64,000 bases of DNA from CAJQQK01 sp965224225 (GTDB taxonomy: Bacteria > Pseudomonadota > Alphaproteobacteria > Rhizobiales > Hyphomicrobiaceae): assembly GCA_965224225.1 (NCBI GenBank), contig CBDCZF010000005.1, positions 55,384 through 119,383 on the forward strand, written 5' to 3'. Below, piece by piece: positions 7,694 to 17,039 of the stretch; position 1 is the stretch's first letter, and each line of letters begins with the position of its first letter. A program made the translations under genes and the position numbers. A model generated the notes under the pieces. It saw only the letters and a list, made by a program, of their open reading frames with translations, ran no database searches and was not told where the DNA came from.

Positions 7694-8593
7694 ATGGCCA
7701 TTCTCGTCGACGCAAACACCAAAGTGATCTGCCAGGGCATCACCGGCTCTCAGGGCACGTTTCACACCCAGCAAGCAAAGCTTTACGGTACCAATGTCGT
7801 CGGCGGTGTGACGCCGGGCAAGGGTGGGACCAAGCACGAGAACGCCGACCTCGCCAATGTGCCGATCTTCAACACGGTCGGTGAAGCGCGTGATCAGACG
7901 GGCGCCGATGCGACCTCGATCTATGTGCCGCCGCCGTTTGCGGCTGACGCCATTCTCGAGGCGATCGATGCCGAGTTTCCGCTGATCGTGTGCATCACCG
8001 AGGGGGTGCCGGTGATGGACATGGTCAAGGTCAAGCGGGCGCTGGTCGGTTCGTCGTCGCTATTGCTCGGGCCCAATTGTCCGGGCGTGCTGACGCCAAA
8101 TGCCTGCAAGATCGGCATCATGCCGGGCAACATCTTCAAGAAGGGCAACGTCGGTATCGTCTCGCGGTCCGGGACGCTGACCTACGAGGCCGTTAAACAG
8201 ACAACGGATGCGGATCTCGGCCAGTCGACGGCCGTCGGTATCGGTGGCGATCCGGTGAAGGGGCTCGATTTCATCGACGTGCTCGAGATGTTTCTGGCAG
8301 ACCCCGAGACGACGTCGATCATCATGATCGGCGAGATCGGCGGTTCGGCCGAGGAAGATGCCGCCGACTTCATCAAGAGTGAGGCTGCCAAGGGCCGCAA
8401 GAAACCGATGGCCGGTTTCATCGCCGGTGTTACGGCGCCGCCGGGGCGGCGCATGGGGCATGCCGGTGCGATCATCTCAGGCGGCAAGGGCAGCGCTGAA
8501 GACAAGATCGATGCGATGAAGTCGGCTGGAATTGCGGTTGCCGACAGCCCGGCATCGCTCGGGACTACGCTGGCGGCGGTGCTGAAGGGTTAA
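7694..8593 (+). CDS. sucD: Succinyl-CoA synthetase alpha subunit
   Basis: 299 residues, full length. It contains the CoA-binding Rossmann motif (VICQGITGSQGTFHTQQA), GTNVVGGVTPGKGG, GPNCPGVLTPN, GIVSRSGTLTYEAV and the phospho-histidine loop near PGRRMGHAGAIISGGKG. With SucC it makes ATP from succinyl-CoA. The gene is normally directly after sucC; here 697 bp holding vapBC intervenes. A ribosome site (AACAGGAATTCAAATCCAC) precedes the ATG, though it is not a strong one. Confidence 0.97.
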   Translation: MAILVDANTKVICQGITGSQGTFHTQQAKLYGTNVVGGVTPGKGGTKHENADLANVPIFNTVGEARDQTGADATSIYVPPPFAADAILEAIDAEFPLIVCITEGVPVMDMVKVKRALVGSSSLLLGPNCPGVLTPNACKIGIMPGNIFKKGNVGIVSRSGTLTYEAVKQTTDADLGQSTAVGIGGDPVKGLDFIDVLEMFLADPETTSIIMIGEIGGSAEEDAADFIKSEAAKGRKKPMAGFIAGVTAPPGRRMGHAGAIISGGKGSAEDKIDAMKSAGIAVADSPASLGTTLAAVLKG

Positions 8594-8801
8594 GACGTCG
8601 AATTTCGAAGTGTACTTGTTTGCGATGCGCCCGGCTCCAGAAATTGGTGTCGGGCTTTCGTATTTTGTGAATGCCAATTGCTGCGATTTCGATCGCAAAG
8701 CTACTTCAATCCGGGCGAGAAAGGCGCTAGGGATAGATCGCTGCGCTGCACAACAGACGTGTGCGTGTGGCGCGCGTTTCAGAAGGGAGCTGATACGACC
8801 C

Positions 8802-11771
8802 ATGGCACGCCAAGCGCTCAACGAAGCATTCGCCCAGACGTCATTCCTGAATGGTGTCAATGCCGCCTACGTCGAAGAGATGCAGGCCCAATATGAGCGC
8901 AATCCGGGCTCGGTGTCCGATGAATGGCGATTGTTCTTCCAGAGCCTCAATGAAGAGGCCGGCCGGGCGACCGCCGAGGCGCAGGGGCCTTCCTGGGCGA
9001 TACCGCTGGAGCGGATACAGTCGAACGGCAATAGCGACGTGATCGCCGCGCTGACGGGTGACTATGCCCAGGCGGAAGCCTATTTGCAGGAACGCATCCA
9101 AAGCCGAGCGGCGCAGGGTGGGTTTGATCTGTCAATGGCGGCGTCACTCCGGGCGACACAGGATTCGATCCGGGTGCTCATGCTGATCCGCTCGTATCGC
9201 GTCAGGGGCCATCTTGCCGCCGATCTCGATCCGCTGGGGCTTACCGAGCCCGGCGAGCACAACGAGCTGAAGCCCGAGACCTACGGTTTTACCGAAGCCG
9301 ACTTCGACCGGCCGATATTCATCGATTTCGTGCTCGGGCTGGAGACGGCGACGATCCGCCAGATCATGCGCATCCTGAGGCGCACGTACTGCGAGCATAT
9401 CGGCGTCGAGTTCATGCACATCTCGACGCCGGAGCAGAAGGCCTGGATCCAGGAGCGCATCGAGGGCGAGGAAAAGGACATCAGCTTTACCGAGGAAGGC
9501 AAGAAGGCCATTCTCAACAAGCTGATCGAGGCGGAAACCGTCGAAAAATTCAGTGATCTCAAATACACGGGCACCAAGCGCTTCGGGCTCGACGGTGGCG
9601 AATCGATGGTGCCGGCGCTCGAGCAGATCATCAAGCGGGGCGGCCAGCTCGGGGTCAAGGAAATCGTTTTTGGCATGGCGCACCGCGGCCGGCTGAACGT
9701 GCTCGCCAACGTCATGGGCAAGCCGCACCGCGCGATCTTCAACGAGTTCAAGGGTGGTTCGTTCAAGCCTGACGATGTCGAAGGGTCGGGCGACGTCAAG
9801 TATCACCTCGGGGCATCGTCGGACCGGTCGTTCGACGGCAACAACGTGCACTTGTCCCTGACTGCAAATCCGAGCCATCTCGAAATCGTCGATCCGGTGG
9901 TGCTCGGCAAGGTGCGCGCGAAGCAGGATCAGCTTGGCGACAAGGAGCGCACGGAAGTGCTGCCGCTGCTGATCCACGGTGATGCAGCGTTCGCCGGCCA
10001 GGGTGTCGTTGCCGAATGCTTCGGGCTTTCGGGCCTCAAGGGCCACAGGACGGGCGGTTCGATCCACTTCATCATCAACAATCAGATCGGCTTTACGACG
10101 AACCCGCGGTTCTCGCGCTCGTCGCCCTACTGTTCGGACGTTGCGAGGATGATCGAAGCGCCGATCTTTCACGTCAACGGCGATCAGCCCGAGGCGGTGG
10201 TGCATGTCGCAAAGGTCGCCACCGAGTTTCGCCAGAAGTTCGGCAAGCCGGTGGTCATCGACATGTTCTGCTATCGCCGGTACGGCCATAACGAAAGCGA
10301 CGAGCCGGCGTTCACGCAGCCGATCATGTACCGCAAGATCAAGTCGCATCCGACAACGGCAGAGATCTATTCGCGTCAATTGCAGGACGAAGGGGTTTTG
10401 AGCGCGGGAGAAGTCGACCAGATGCGGGCTGACTTCCGCGCGCATCTCAATTCCGAGTTCGACGTGTCCGATAGCTACAAGCCGAACAAGGCCGATTGGC
10501 TGGATGGCAAGTGGTCGGGCATCGGTTTTGCCGAAGACGAGGCGCGCCGCGGCAATACGGGCGTTGAACTGGAAGCGCTGCGTGAGATCGGCCGGCAGAT
10601 CACGACGCTACCCACGGACTTCAATGCGCACCGCACCGTCAAGCGCCTGCTCGACCGGCGTCGGGAGATGGTCGAAAAGGGTGAAGGCATCGACTGGGCG
10701 ATGGCAGAGCATCTCGCATTTGGTGCTCTGTTGCGCGAAAAACTGCCGGTACGTCTCTCCGGCCAGGATGTCGAACGCGGTACATTCTCGCAGCGCCATG
10801 CGGTGCTGATCGATCAAGATGACGAACACCGTTACACGCCACTCGAATCCGTATCGCCCGACCAGGGCCGTTTCGAGGTAATCAACTCGATGCTGTCGGA
10901 GGAGGCGGTTCTAGGATTCGAGTACGGCTATACGCTGGCCGAGCCAAATGCGCTTACCATGTGGGAAGCGCAGTTCGGTGATTTCGCGAACGGGGCCCAG
11001 GTGGTGATCGACCAGTTCATCTCTTCGGGTGAGCGCAAATGGCTCAGGATGTCGGGGCTCGTTCTGCTGTTGCCGCACGGTTACGAAGGGCAGGGCCCGG
11101 AACACTCATCGGCGCGTCTCGAGCGCTATCTGCAGCTCTCGGCCGAAGACAACTGGCAAGTTGCCAACTGCACGACGCCGGCCAACTATTTTCATATTCT
11201 GAGACGCCAGCTGCACCGAAAGTTCCGCAAGCCGCTGGTGCTGATGACGCCGAAGTCGCTGTTGCGCCACAAGCGGGTCATCTCACGCCTCGAGGACATG
11301 GGCCCCGATTCATCGTTCCATCGGGTGCTTTGGGACGACGCGGAGGTGCGTGAGGAAAAGAAACCTTCCTTCGAGACGATCAAGCTGAAGCCCGACGATC
11401 AAATCAAGCGTGTCGTGATGTGCACCGGCAAGGTCTATTACGACCTCCTCGACATGCGGGAGGAGGAGGGCCTCGACGATGTCTACCTGATGCGCGTGGA
11501 ACAGCTCTATCCGTTCCCGGCCCGCTCATTGATTCTCGAACTCGGCCGCTTTTCGCAGGCCGAGATGATCTGGTGCCAGGAGGAGCCGCGCAACATGGGC
11601 GCCTGGCATTACATCGAGCCCAACATTCAGTGGGTCCTCGATCATATCGATGCCAAGCACAAACGAGCCAGGTATGCCGGGCGGGCGGCATCGGCTTCGA
11701 CGGCCTCAGGGCTGCTGTCACGGCACAATCAGGAACAAAGGGCATTGGCCGAGGAGGCGCTGACCGGTTGA
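8802..11771 (+). CDS. sucA: 2-oxoglutarate dehydrogenase E1 component
   Basis: 989 residues, thiamine diphosphate-dependent decarboxylase of the 2-oxoglutarate dehydrogenase complex. The ATG at 8802 has AGAAGGGAGC upstream and gives the typical N-terminus (MARQALNEAFAQTSFLNGVN...YVEEMQAQY) that binds the E2 core; the longer open frame from 8610 is not conserved. Motifs: FGMAHRGRLNVLANV, HLGASSDR, the ThDP fold GDAAFAGQGVVAE with HFIINNQIGFTT, MFCYRRYGHNESDEP, and the transketolase-like C-terminal part (LPHGYEGQGPEHSSARLERY, MTPKSLLRHK). It is followed by odhB and lpdA, giving the full complex. Confidence 0.97.
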   Translation: MARQALNEAFAQTSFLNGVNAAYVEEMQAQYERNPGSVSDEWRLFFQSLNEEAGRATAEAQGPSWAIPLERIQSNGNSDVIAALTGDYAQAEAYLQERIQSRAAQGGFDLSMAASLRATQDSIRVLMLIRSYRVRGHLAADLDPLGLTEPGEHNELKPETYGFTEADFDRPIFIDFVLGLETATIRQIMRILRRTYCEHIGVEFMHISTPEQKAWIQERIEGEEKDISFTEEGKKAILNKLIEAETVEKFSDLKYTGTKRFGLDGGESMVPALEQIIKRGGQLGVKEIVFGMAHRGRLNVLANVMGKPHRAIFNEFKGGSFKPDDVEGSGDVKYHLGASSDRSFDGNNVHLSLTANPSHLEIVDPVVLGKVRAKQDQLGDKERTEVLPLLIHGDAAFAGQGVVAECFGLSGLKGHRTGGSIHFIINNQIGFTTNPRFSRSSPYCSDVARMIEAPIFHVNGDQPEAVVHVAKVATEFRQKFGKPVVIDMFCYRRYGHNESDEPAFTQPIMYRKIKSHPTTAEIYSRQLQDEGVLSAGEVDQMRADFRAHLNSEFDVSDSYKPNKADWLDGKWSGIGFAEDEARRGNTGVELEALREIGRQITTLPTDFNAHRTVKRLLDRRREMVEKGEGIDWAMAEHLAFGALLREKLPVRLSGQDVERGTFSQRHAVLIDQDDEHRYTPLESVSPDQGRFEVINSMLSEEAVLGFEYGYTLAEPNALTMWEAQFGDFANGAQVVIDQFISSGERKWLRMSGLVLLLPHGYEGQGPEHSSARLERYLQLSAEDNWQVANCTTPANYFHILRRQLHRKFRKPLVLMTPKSLLRHKRVISRLEDMGPDSSFHRVLWDDAEVREEKKPSFETIKLKPDDQIKRVVMCTGKVYYDLLDMREEEGLDDVYLMRVEQLYPFPARSLILELGRFSQAEMIWCQEEPRNMGAWHYIEPNIQWVLDHIDAKHKRARYAGRAASASTASGLLSRHNQEQRALAEEALTG

Positions 11772-11845
11772 TCCGACGGCAGACTCCGCGATACGAGACG
11801 ATGGGGTGGCGGCTGCGTCGTCCCCGAAAGGTGAGGATGTGATTG

Positions 11846-13111
11846 ATGGCGATTGAAATCCGTGTTCCGACGCTTGGTGAAAGCGTGACCGAGGCGACGG
11901 TCGGGCAATGGTTCAAGAAGGCGGGAGATCAGGTCACGGTGGATGAGCCGCTGGTTGAGCTCGAAACCGACAAGGTGACCGTGGAAGTGCCGGCGCCGGC
12001 TTCGGGGACATTGGTCAGCATCGCCGTGGAGCTTGGTGAAACCGTCGAGGTCGGCGCGGTGCTGGCGTCGTTGAACGAGGGCGAGGGCGGGGCCGTGGCG
12101 GCGCAGGCTGCTGCAGCACCGGCAAAGGCCGAGCCGGCGCCCGCACAGGCCTCCAATGGTGGCGGCATGCCGCCTACGCCCGCAGCCCGCAAGTTGATGG
12201 AAGAGCGGGGCATCGAACCTGGCTCGATCGTTGGTTCGGGACGGCGCGGGCAGGTGCGCAAGGAAGATGTTCTGGCGGCTGCAGCCGGCGCCGGGGCTGC
12301 AACCGGGGCAGCGGTGCCGACGGGCTCGGCGGTCGCCGTGCCGGCGTCGCTGACGCCATCGCCGGTACCCATGCAGCAAATGCGGGCGCCATCGGTGCCG
12401 GATGATGAGACACGTGAAGAACGCGTGCGCATGACGCGTCTGCGCCAGACCATCGCGCGTCGCCTCAAGGATGCGCAAAACACGGCTGCGATGCTGACGA
12501 CGTTCAACGACGTGGACATGAGCGCCGTCATGAACATGCGGTCTGAATACAAGGCGCTTTTCGAGAAGCGTCACGGCGTCAAGCTGGGCTTCATGAGCTT
12601 CTTCGTCAAAGCCTGCATTCAGGCCCTGAAGGACGTGCCGGCGGTCAACGCCGAGATCGACGGGCAGGATCTGATCTACAAGAACTACTATCACATGGGC
12701 GTTGCGGTCGGGACCGACCGAGGTCTCGTCGTACCGGTGATCCGGGATGCCGACCAGATGAGCCTCGCCGAAATCGAAGCGGCGATCGCGGATGCCGGAC
12801 AGCGGGCACGTGACGGCAAGCTCGGCATCGAGGAGATGCAGGGCGGTACGTTCACGATCTCGAACGGTGGTGTTTACGGCTCGATGCTGTCGACCCCGAT
12901 CCTCAACGCACCGCAGTCCGGCATTCTCGGCATGCACCGCATCGAGCAGCGGCCGGTGGTGCTCAAGGACGGCTCGATTGCAGCGAGGCCGATGATGTAC
13001 CTGGCGCTCAGCTACGATCACCGCATCGTCGACGGCAAGGAGGCGGTGACGTTCCTGGTGCGCGTCAAGGAAACGCTCGAGGATCCGCAGCGGTTCCTGC
13101 TGGAGCTTTAA
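11846..13111 (+). CDS. odhB: 2-oxoglutarate dehydrogenase E2 (dihydrolipoyl succinyltransferase)
   Basis: 421 residues. The N-terminal lipoyl domain has the lipoylated lysine in ETDKVTVEVPAP (about residue 43). A flexible Ala/Pro linker follows. The E1/E3-binding domain is PTPAARKLMEERGIEPGSI...GRRGQVRKEDVL. The C-terminal catalytic domain starts near RVRMTRLRQTIARRLK and ends with SYDHRIVDGKEAVTFLV, which carries the catalytic His and Asp. ATG 11846 is chosen over the TTG one codon upstream; GGTGAGGATG gives the ribosome site. It forms the 24-meric core of the complex. Confidence 0.96.
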   Translation: MAIEIRVPTLGESVTEATVGQWFKKAGDQVTVDEPLVELETDKVTVEVPAPASGTLVSIAVELGETVEVGAVLASLNEGEGGAVAAQAAAAPAKAEPAPAQASNGGGMPPTPAARKLMEERGIEPGSIVGSGRRGQVRKEDVLAAAAGAGAATGAAVPTGSAVAVPASLTPSPVPMQQMRAPSVPDDETREERVRMTRLRQTIARRLKDAQNTAAMLTTFNDVDMSAVMNMRSEYKALFEKRHGVKLGFMSFFVKACIQALKDVPAVNAEIDGQDLIYKNYYHMGVAVGTDRGLVVPVIRDADQMSLAEIEAAIADAGQRARDGKLGIEEMQGGTFTISNGGVYGSMLSTPILNAPQSGILGMHRIEQRPVVLKDGSIAARPMMYLALSYDHRIVDGKEAVTFLVRVKETLEDPQRFLLEL

Positions 13112-13190
13112 GGGTGCCCGTTCTTATCGGGGGAAGGACCGGGCGCGGCTGCCGGTCTACGTTGGTGTTCAAGACGAAGGCGAATTGCGT

Positions 13191-14591
13191 ATGAGTTATG
13201 ATGTTGTGGTGATCGGCACCGGGCCTGGGGGGTATGTGTGTGCGATCCGGGCGGCGCAGCTTGGGCTGAAGGTCGCCGTCGTCGAGAAGCGCGCCGGTCA
13301 CGGTGGTACGTGCCTTAACGTCGGCTGTATTCCCTCTAAGGCGCTGCTGCATGCTTCCGAGCTTTATGAGGAGGCCGGTCATGCGTTCGGCGACATGGGT
13401 ATCAAAGTTTCGCCGAAGCTTGATCTGGCTAAGATGCAGGCCTTCAAGGCGGACGGCATCAAGGGTAATGTCGAAGGCGTTGCCTATCTGCTGAAGAAGA
13501 ACAAGATCGATGCCTTTCACGGCAGCGGGCGAATTGCAGCGGCAGGGCAAGTCGAGGTGCAGCTCGAGGCCGGCGGCTCTGAGATGCTTGCCACGCGCAA
13601 TATCGTAATTGCGACCGGCTCCGACATTGCGCGTTTGCCGGGCATCGAGATCGACGAGAAAACGGTCGTGTCGTCGACCGGGGCGCTGGAGCTCGACGAG
13701 GTTCCGGGTAAGATGGTCGTGATCGGGGCCGGCGTGATCGGTCTCGAGCTTGGTTCTGTGTGGCGGCGGCTCGGCTCGAAAGTGCATGTCGTCGAATACC
13801 TCGACCGGATCATCCCGGGCATGGACGGCGAGGTTGCCAAGCAGTTCCAGCGGATCCTCACCAAGCAGGGCGTGACATTCGATTTGGCCGCCAAGGTGAC
13901 CGGCGTGACGGCGAAGGATGGCGGCGGGCATAGCGTTCAGGTTGAATCGGTGACCGGCGGTGAGCCGAAATCGGTCGACGCCGATGTCGTGCTGGTTTGC
14001 GTCGGCCGGGTGCCCTTCACGGAAGGACTGGGCCTCGAAGCGCTCGGTGTCGAGACCGAGCGGCGCGGTGATATCAAGGTCGATGATCACTTCCAGACCA
14101 GCGTGCCGGGGATCTTTGCGATCGGCGATGTGATCCGCGGGCCGATGCTTGCCCACAAGGCGGAAGACGAAGGTATTGCGCTCGCCGAGTCGCTCGCGGG
14201 GCAGACGGGGCACGTCAATTACGGCGTTATTCCGAGCGTGGTTTATACTGCGCCGGAGGTTGCCTCGGTCGGCCGGACTGAGGAAGAACTGCGCGATGCC
14301 GGCGTCAAGTACGTCGTCGGCAAGTTCCCGTTCATGGCCAACGGGCGGGCCAAGGTCAACCGCACGACGGACGGCTTCGTCAAGGTGCTCGCCGATGCCG
14401 AGACGGACCGGATCCTCGGCGTGCACATGATCGGCCCGCATGTCGGCGAACTGATTGCCGAGGCCGCCGCGTTCATGGAGTTCGGCGGCTCGGCCGAAGA
14501 CCTGGCCCGGACCTGCCACGCGCACCCGACGCTCAGCGAGGCGGTCAAGGAAGCCGGACTGGCGGTGGCGAAGCGGCCGATCCATATGTGA
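13191..14591 (+). CDS. lpdA: Dihydrolipoamide dehydrogenase (E3)
   Basis: 466 residues, FAD-dependent disulfide oxidoreductase that reoxidises lipoyl groups. FAD-binding VVVIGTGPGGYVCAIRAAQLG, redox-active disulfide GGTCLNVGCIPSK, NAD-binding MVVIGAGVIGLELGSVWRRLG, FAIGDVIRGPMLAHKAEDEG, and the dimer-interface catalytic His-Glu in CHAHPTLSEAVKEA are all visible. ATG 13191 gives the usual MSYDVVVIG start. Its last 52 bp (from 14546) reappear imperfectly at 15119-15170 behind the next gene. Confidence 0.97.
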   Translation: MSYDVVVIGTGPGGYVCAIRAAQLGLKVAVVEKRAGHGGTCLNVGCIPSKALLHASELYEEAGHAFGDMGIKVSPKLDLAKMQAFKADGIKGNVEGVAYLLKKNKIDAFHGSGRIAAAGQVEVQLEAGGSEMLATRNIVIATGSDIARLPGIEIDEKTVVSSTGALELDEVPGKMVVIGAGVIGLELGSVWRRLGSKVHVVEYLDRIIPGMDGEVAKQFQRILTKQGVTFDLAAKVTGVTAKDGGGHSVQVESVTGGEPKSVDADVVLVCVGRVPFTEGLGLEALGVETERRGDIKVDDHFQTSVPGIFAIGDVIRGPMLAHKAEDEGIALAESLAGQTGHVNYGVIPSVVYTAPEVASVGRTEEELRDAGVKYVVGKFPFMANGRAKVNRTTDGFVKVLADAETDRILGVHMIGPHVGELIAEAAAFMEFGGSAEDLARTCHAHPTLSEAVKEAGLAVAKRPIHM

Positions 14592-14664
14592 TCGGCGGGT
14601 GCCGAGGTTGTTCGCTGCATGCACTAATTTGGCGGGCCGGAACCAGGCCCGGGAGAGGATCCTG

Positions 14665-15109
14665 ATGAGCTTAGTCAAAGACGCGCTGGCCCGGAAGAGT
14701 GGCGGCTTGATCCATGTTCGTTCCGACGACATGGTCGTCGAAGCATTGCGTCAGATGCGCGACAACCGGGTCCGGTCGGTGCTGGTAATGGATGGCGACG
14801 TGTTGGTCGGCATCGTGAGCCAGGGTGACTGCGCCATAAAAGTGCTGCTGCCCGGGCTCGATGCGAACCAGACACCGGTAGGCCAGGTCATGACGGCCGA
14901 CCCGTATTACAGTCAAGCCGGACGACCAGGTGGACGGTTGCATGGCGATAATGACCGAGCGTGGCTTTCGTCATCTGCCGGTGTTGGACGAGGGCAAGGT
15001 CGTGGGCGTGATCTCGATCGGAGATGTCGTCAAGGACATCATCCGAAGATTGGAGCACAACGTCGGCGACTTGATGGACTATATCATGACGGACGGTCCA
15101 GGGGGCTGA
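14665..15109 (+). pseudogene. CBS-domain protein with a one-base frameshift
   Basis: The ATG at 14665, with GGGAGAGGATCCTG upstream, encodes MSLVKDALARKSGGLIHVRS, a CBS1 module (RVRSVLVMDGDVLVGIVSQG) and VGQVMTADPYY. At about 14911 one extra A shifts the frame. Reading on in the other frame gives VKPDDQVDGCMAIMTERG, FRHLPVLDEGKVVGVISIGD, VVKDIIRRLEHNVGDLMDYI and a TGA at 15107. Together these are two CBS domains of a small (about 147 residue) stand-alone CBS protein. Such proteins bind adenine nucleotides and sense energy charge. The shift is either a real inactivation or a sequencing error. Confidence 0.8.
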
Positions 15110-15118
15110 TAGAGGGGG

Positions 15119-15170
15119 CAAGGAAGCCGGGCTGGCGGTGGCAAGGCGGCCGGTTCATATGTGATTGGCG
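15119..15170 (+). repeat. Duplicated 3' end of lpdA
   Basis: These 52 bases match 14546-14597, the last 15 codons of lpdA plus 7 following bases, with six differences, all transitions. The scrap still encodes KEAGLAVARRPVHM and a stop. It has no start and is a remnant. The two copies flank the CBS gene as direct repeats. Confidence 0.75.
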
Positions 15171-15254
15171 TTTCGCTCCGCGACAGGGCTGCCGCCCTGG
15201 CCCGCTCGGGGAAGGTTTTCCGCGAATCCCTTTAGTTTTGGGGCATGGCGCGAC

Positions 15255-16808
15255 TCAACGATTCGGTTCGTCTTCGAATGCTTCGACATAGATGGCCTGA
15301 ACCTGTTCGACTTCGTCATCGGTGAGCGCTTCAAATTCTTTTTCGCGTGCACGCTTGGAAAGCTGACCATAGTTCTGATGCAGGAACTTGAACAGCAAAT
15401 CGACAGTCCGGTGGGGCATGTCGACGACGTCACCAATGCGTGCGGCGAACTGATCGAAAGCCCGCAAGAATCGGGTTTCTTCCGGTAGGTCCACTTCAAT
15501 TGTCGATTGAACACATTCAAAGAGAAATTCGGCATGCGGTGTCGCATCGAAGAACCGATAAAAATCAGCGGTTTCATTCAAGACCTGAACATTGCCCTTC
15601 GGTGTGGGTGTCCATCGAATGGCGGGGAGCAAGCGTTCTGAATAACTTTCCAGAACGGCGCGATAGGAATCGATGCGCTCCAGGATTGCCGACGATACGG
15701 GAAACGCCACGCCGGGCGGATTGAAACCGCGCTGCGCCAAGACATGATGGATTAAATAGCGATGGAGACGCCCGTTGCCATCCTCAAAGGGGTGCACATA
15801 GACAAAGCCGAAGGCCAGCACGGCGGCGGCAATGACCGGATCAAGCTGCTGAGAAGGCCCGTGGTCAAAGGCAAGCATTCCCTCTACGAGGGTTTGCACA
15901 TCTTTATGCCGGGCATCGATGTGAGCCGGTATGGGCAACCGGGTTTCCCGGTCATGCTCGCCAACAAAGCCGCCGACTTTACGCAGACCTAACCGGACGA
16001 AGCGAGTATCACCAATCACGATCTCCTGCAGACGCAGGAGTTCCGGCAGATCGAGCGGATTGCTGCCGGCCTGACCGATGGCGCGCCCCCAACGCTGAAT
16101 TCGGTCGTGGGCCGTGCCTTCGCCTTCAATGGCAAATGACGATCGCGAATCTTTCAGGAGAAGAAAGGCTGCCGTTCTTGCCAGCAAGTCCTTGGGGACA
16201 AGCCTGACAATATCTGCGGCACGTTCGGACAGGTTCAAAGCAATAAAACCGTCGAGCGTCTTTGTCCGGAAGACCAAGGGGCAAAAATCAGCCGTTCCGG
16301 GAAGATTGTTGCGAACACGCTGACGGCGGACGGGTTCGCCTTTAACGGCGTATTGCTGGTTGGGGTTGACGATGTCCGCATACGAACCTGGCCTGGCATC
16401 AGGCAGATCAAGGGTCTCACCCAGCAGCCACTCGTATAGAAACCAGATCCGCCGTGCGTAGTTGCCGGAAGGCTTGGTCTGCACTGCCGCTTTGATGGCG
16501 TCGGCGCCGGCTACCTTGAACAAGGTCTTGAGGATCGCGAGATCGAGCCCCTCGTTTTTGATGGCGAAGGTCAAATGTCCTTCAAGGGTCGGCTCCGGCG
16601 CGTGACGGGGCGAGAGAATGTGCCATCCCGCCTCCTTGATGATCTTGTGCTTTTCACCGATGGCGGCCAACGTACGGGGCCATGGTACCTGCAGATCATA
16701 GGCATCGATCAGTGCGGCATAGCCTGCAGGCCGCGCAGGCACAGGTAGCCGTCGCTCGTGAAAAACGAGTGCAGATTCTGAAAAATCGATGAGCGTGGCT
16801 CTGCGCAT
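15255..16808 (-). CDS. Fic family protein (AMP transferase type)
   Basis: 517 residues. The Fic core motif HPFEDGNGRLHR is complete at residues 339-350, with the catalytic His at 339 and the Mg-binding Asp/Glu, so adenylylation activity is plausible. An N-terminal inhibition motif of the (S/T)xxxE(G/N) type is visible as SFAIEG at 224-229, meaning a class II Fic that silences itself through an intramolecular helix. The N-terminal 200 residues match the extended DUF4172-like/Fic_N layout. The C-terminal region (IGDVVDMPHRTVDLLFKFLH) may be a winged helix. Target unknown. It stands alone, convergent with the TCA operon. Confidence 0.9.
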   Translation of the reverse strand: MRRATLIDFSESALVFHERRLPVPARPAGYAALIDAYDLQVPWPRTLAAIGEKHKIIKEAGWHILSPRHAPEPTLEGHLTFAIKNEGLDLAILKTLFKVAGADAIKAAVQTKPSGNYARRIWFLYEWLLGETLDLPDARPGSYADIVNPNQQYAVKGEPVRRQRVRNNLPGTADFCPLVFRTKTLDGFIALNLSERAADIVRLVPKDLLARTAAFLLLKDSRSSFAIEGEGTAHDRIQRWGRAIGQAGSNPLDLPELLRLQEIVIGDTRFVRLGLRKVGGFVGEHDRETRLPIPAHIDARHKDVQTLVEGMLAFDHGPSQQLDPVIAAAVLAFGFVYVHPFEDGNGRLHRYLIHHVLAQRGFNPPGVAFPVSSAILERIDSYRAVLESYSERLLPAIRWTPTPKGNVQVLNETADFYRFFDATPHAEFLFECVQSTIEVDLPEETRFLRAFDQFAARIGDVVDMPHRTVDLLFKFLHQNYGQLSKRAREKEFEALTDDEVEQVQAIYVEAFEDEPNR

Positions 16809-16988
16809 GAAAATTCCGTGCGAGGCGTGAAGAACGAATGATTCTGATCATCCGATATGAAAAATATGTATAGTTCATGAATAAAGAATGCGACAGCAAC
16901 GTGCTCGCGGATACCGAGACTGGTGCTGGCTGACACCGTGGCGTGCGCACAAGTCGTGACCAATTGAATTGCCGTTCGATAGAACAAA

Positions 16989-17010
16989 GGGGCGCCCGAG
17001 CGGGCGCCCC
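16989..17010 (-). terminator. Intrinsic terminator after the Tad-like gene
   Basis: GGGGCGCCCG (16989-16998) and CGGGCGCCCC (17001-17010) form a 10-bp stem with a 2-base loop. Read on the minus strand it is followed by TTTGTTCT, fitting termination of the gene that ends at 17040. Confidence 0.75.
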
Positions 17011-17039
17011 TGCTGCTTTTCGGATGCTGGCTTCGCGGC

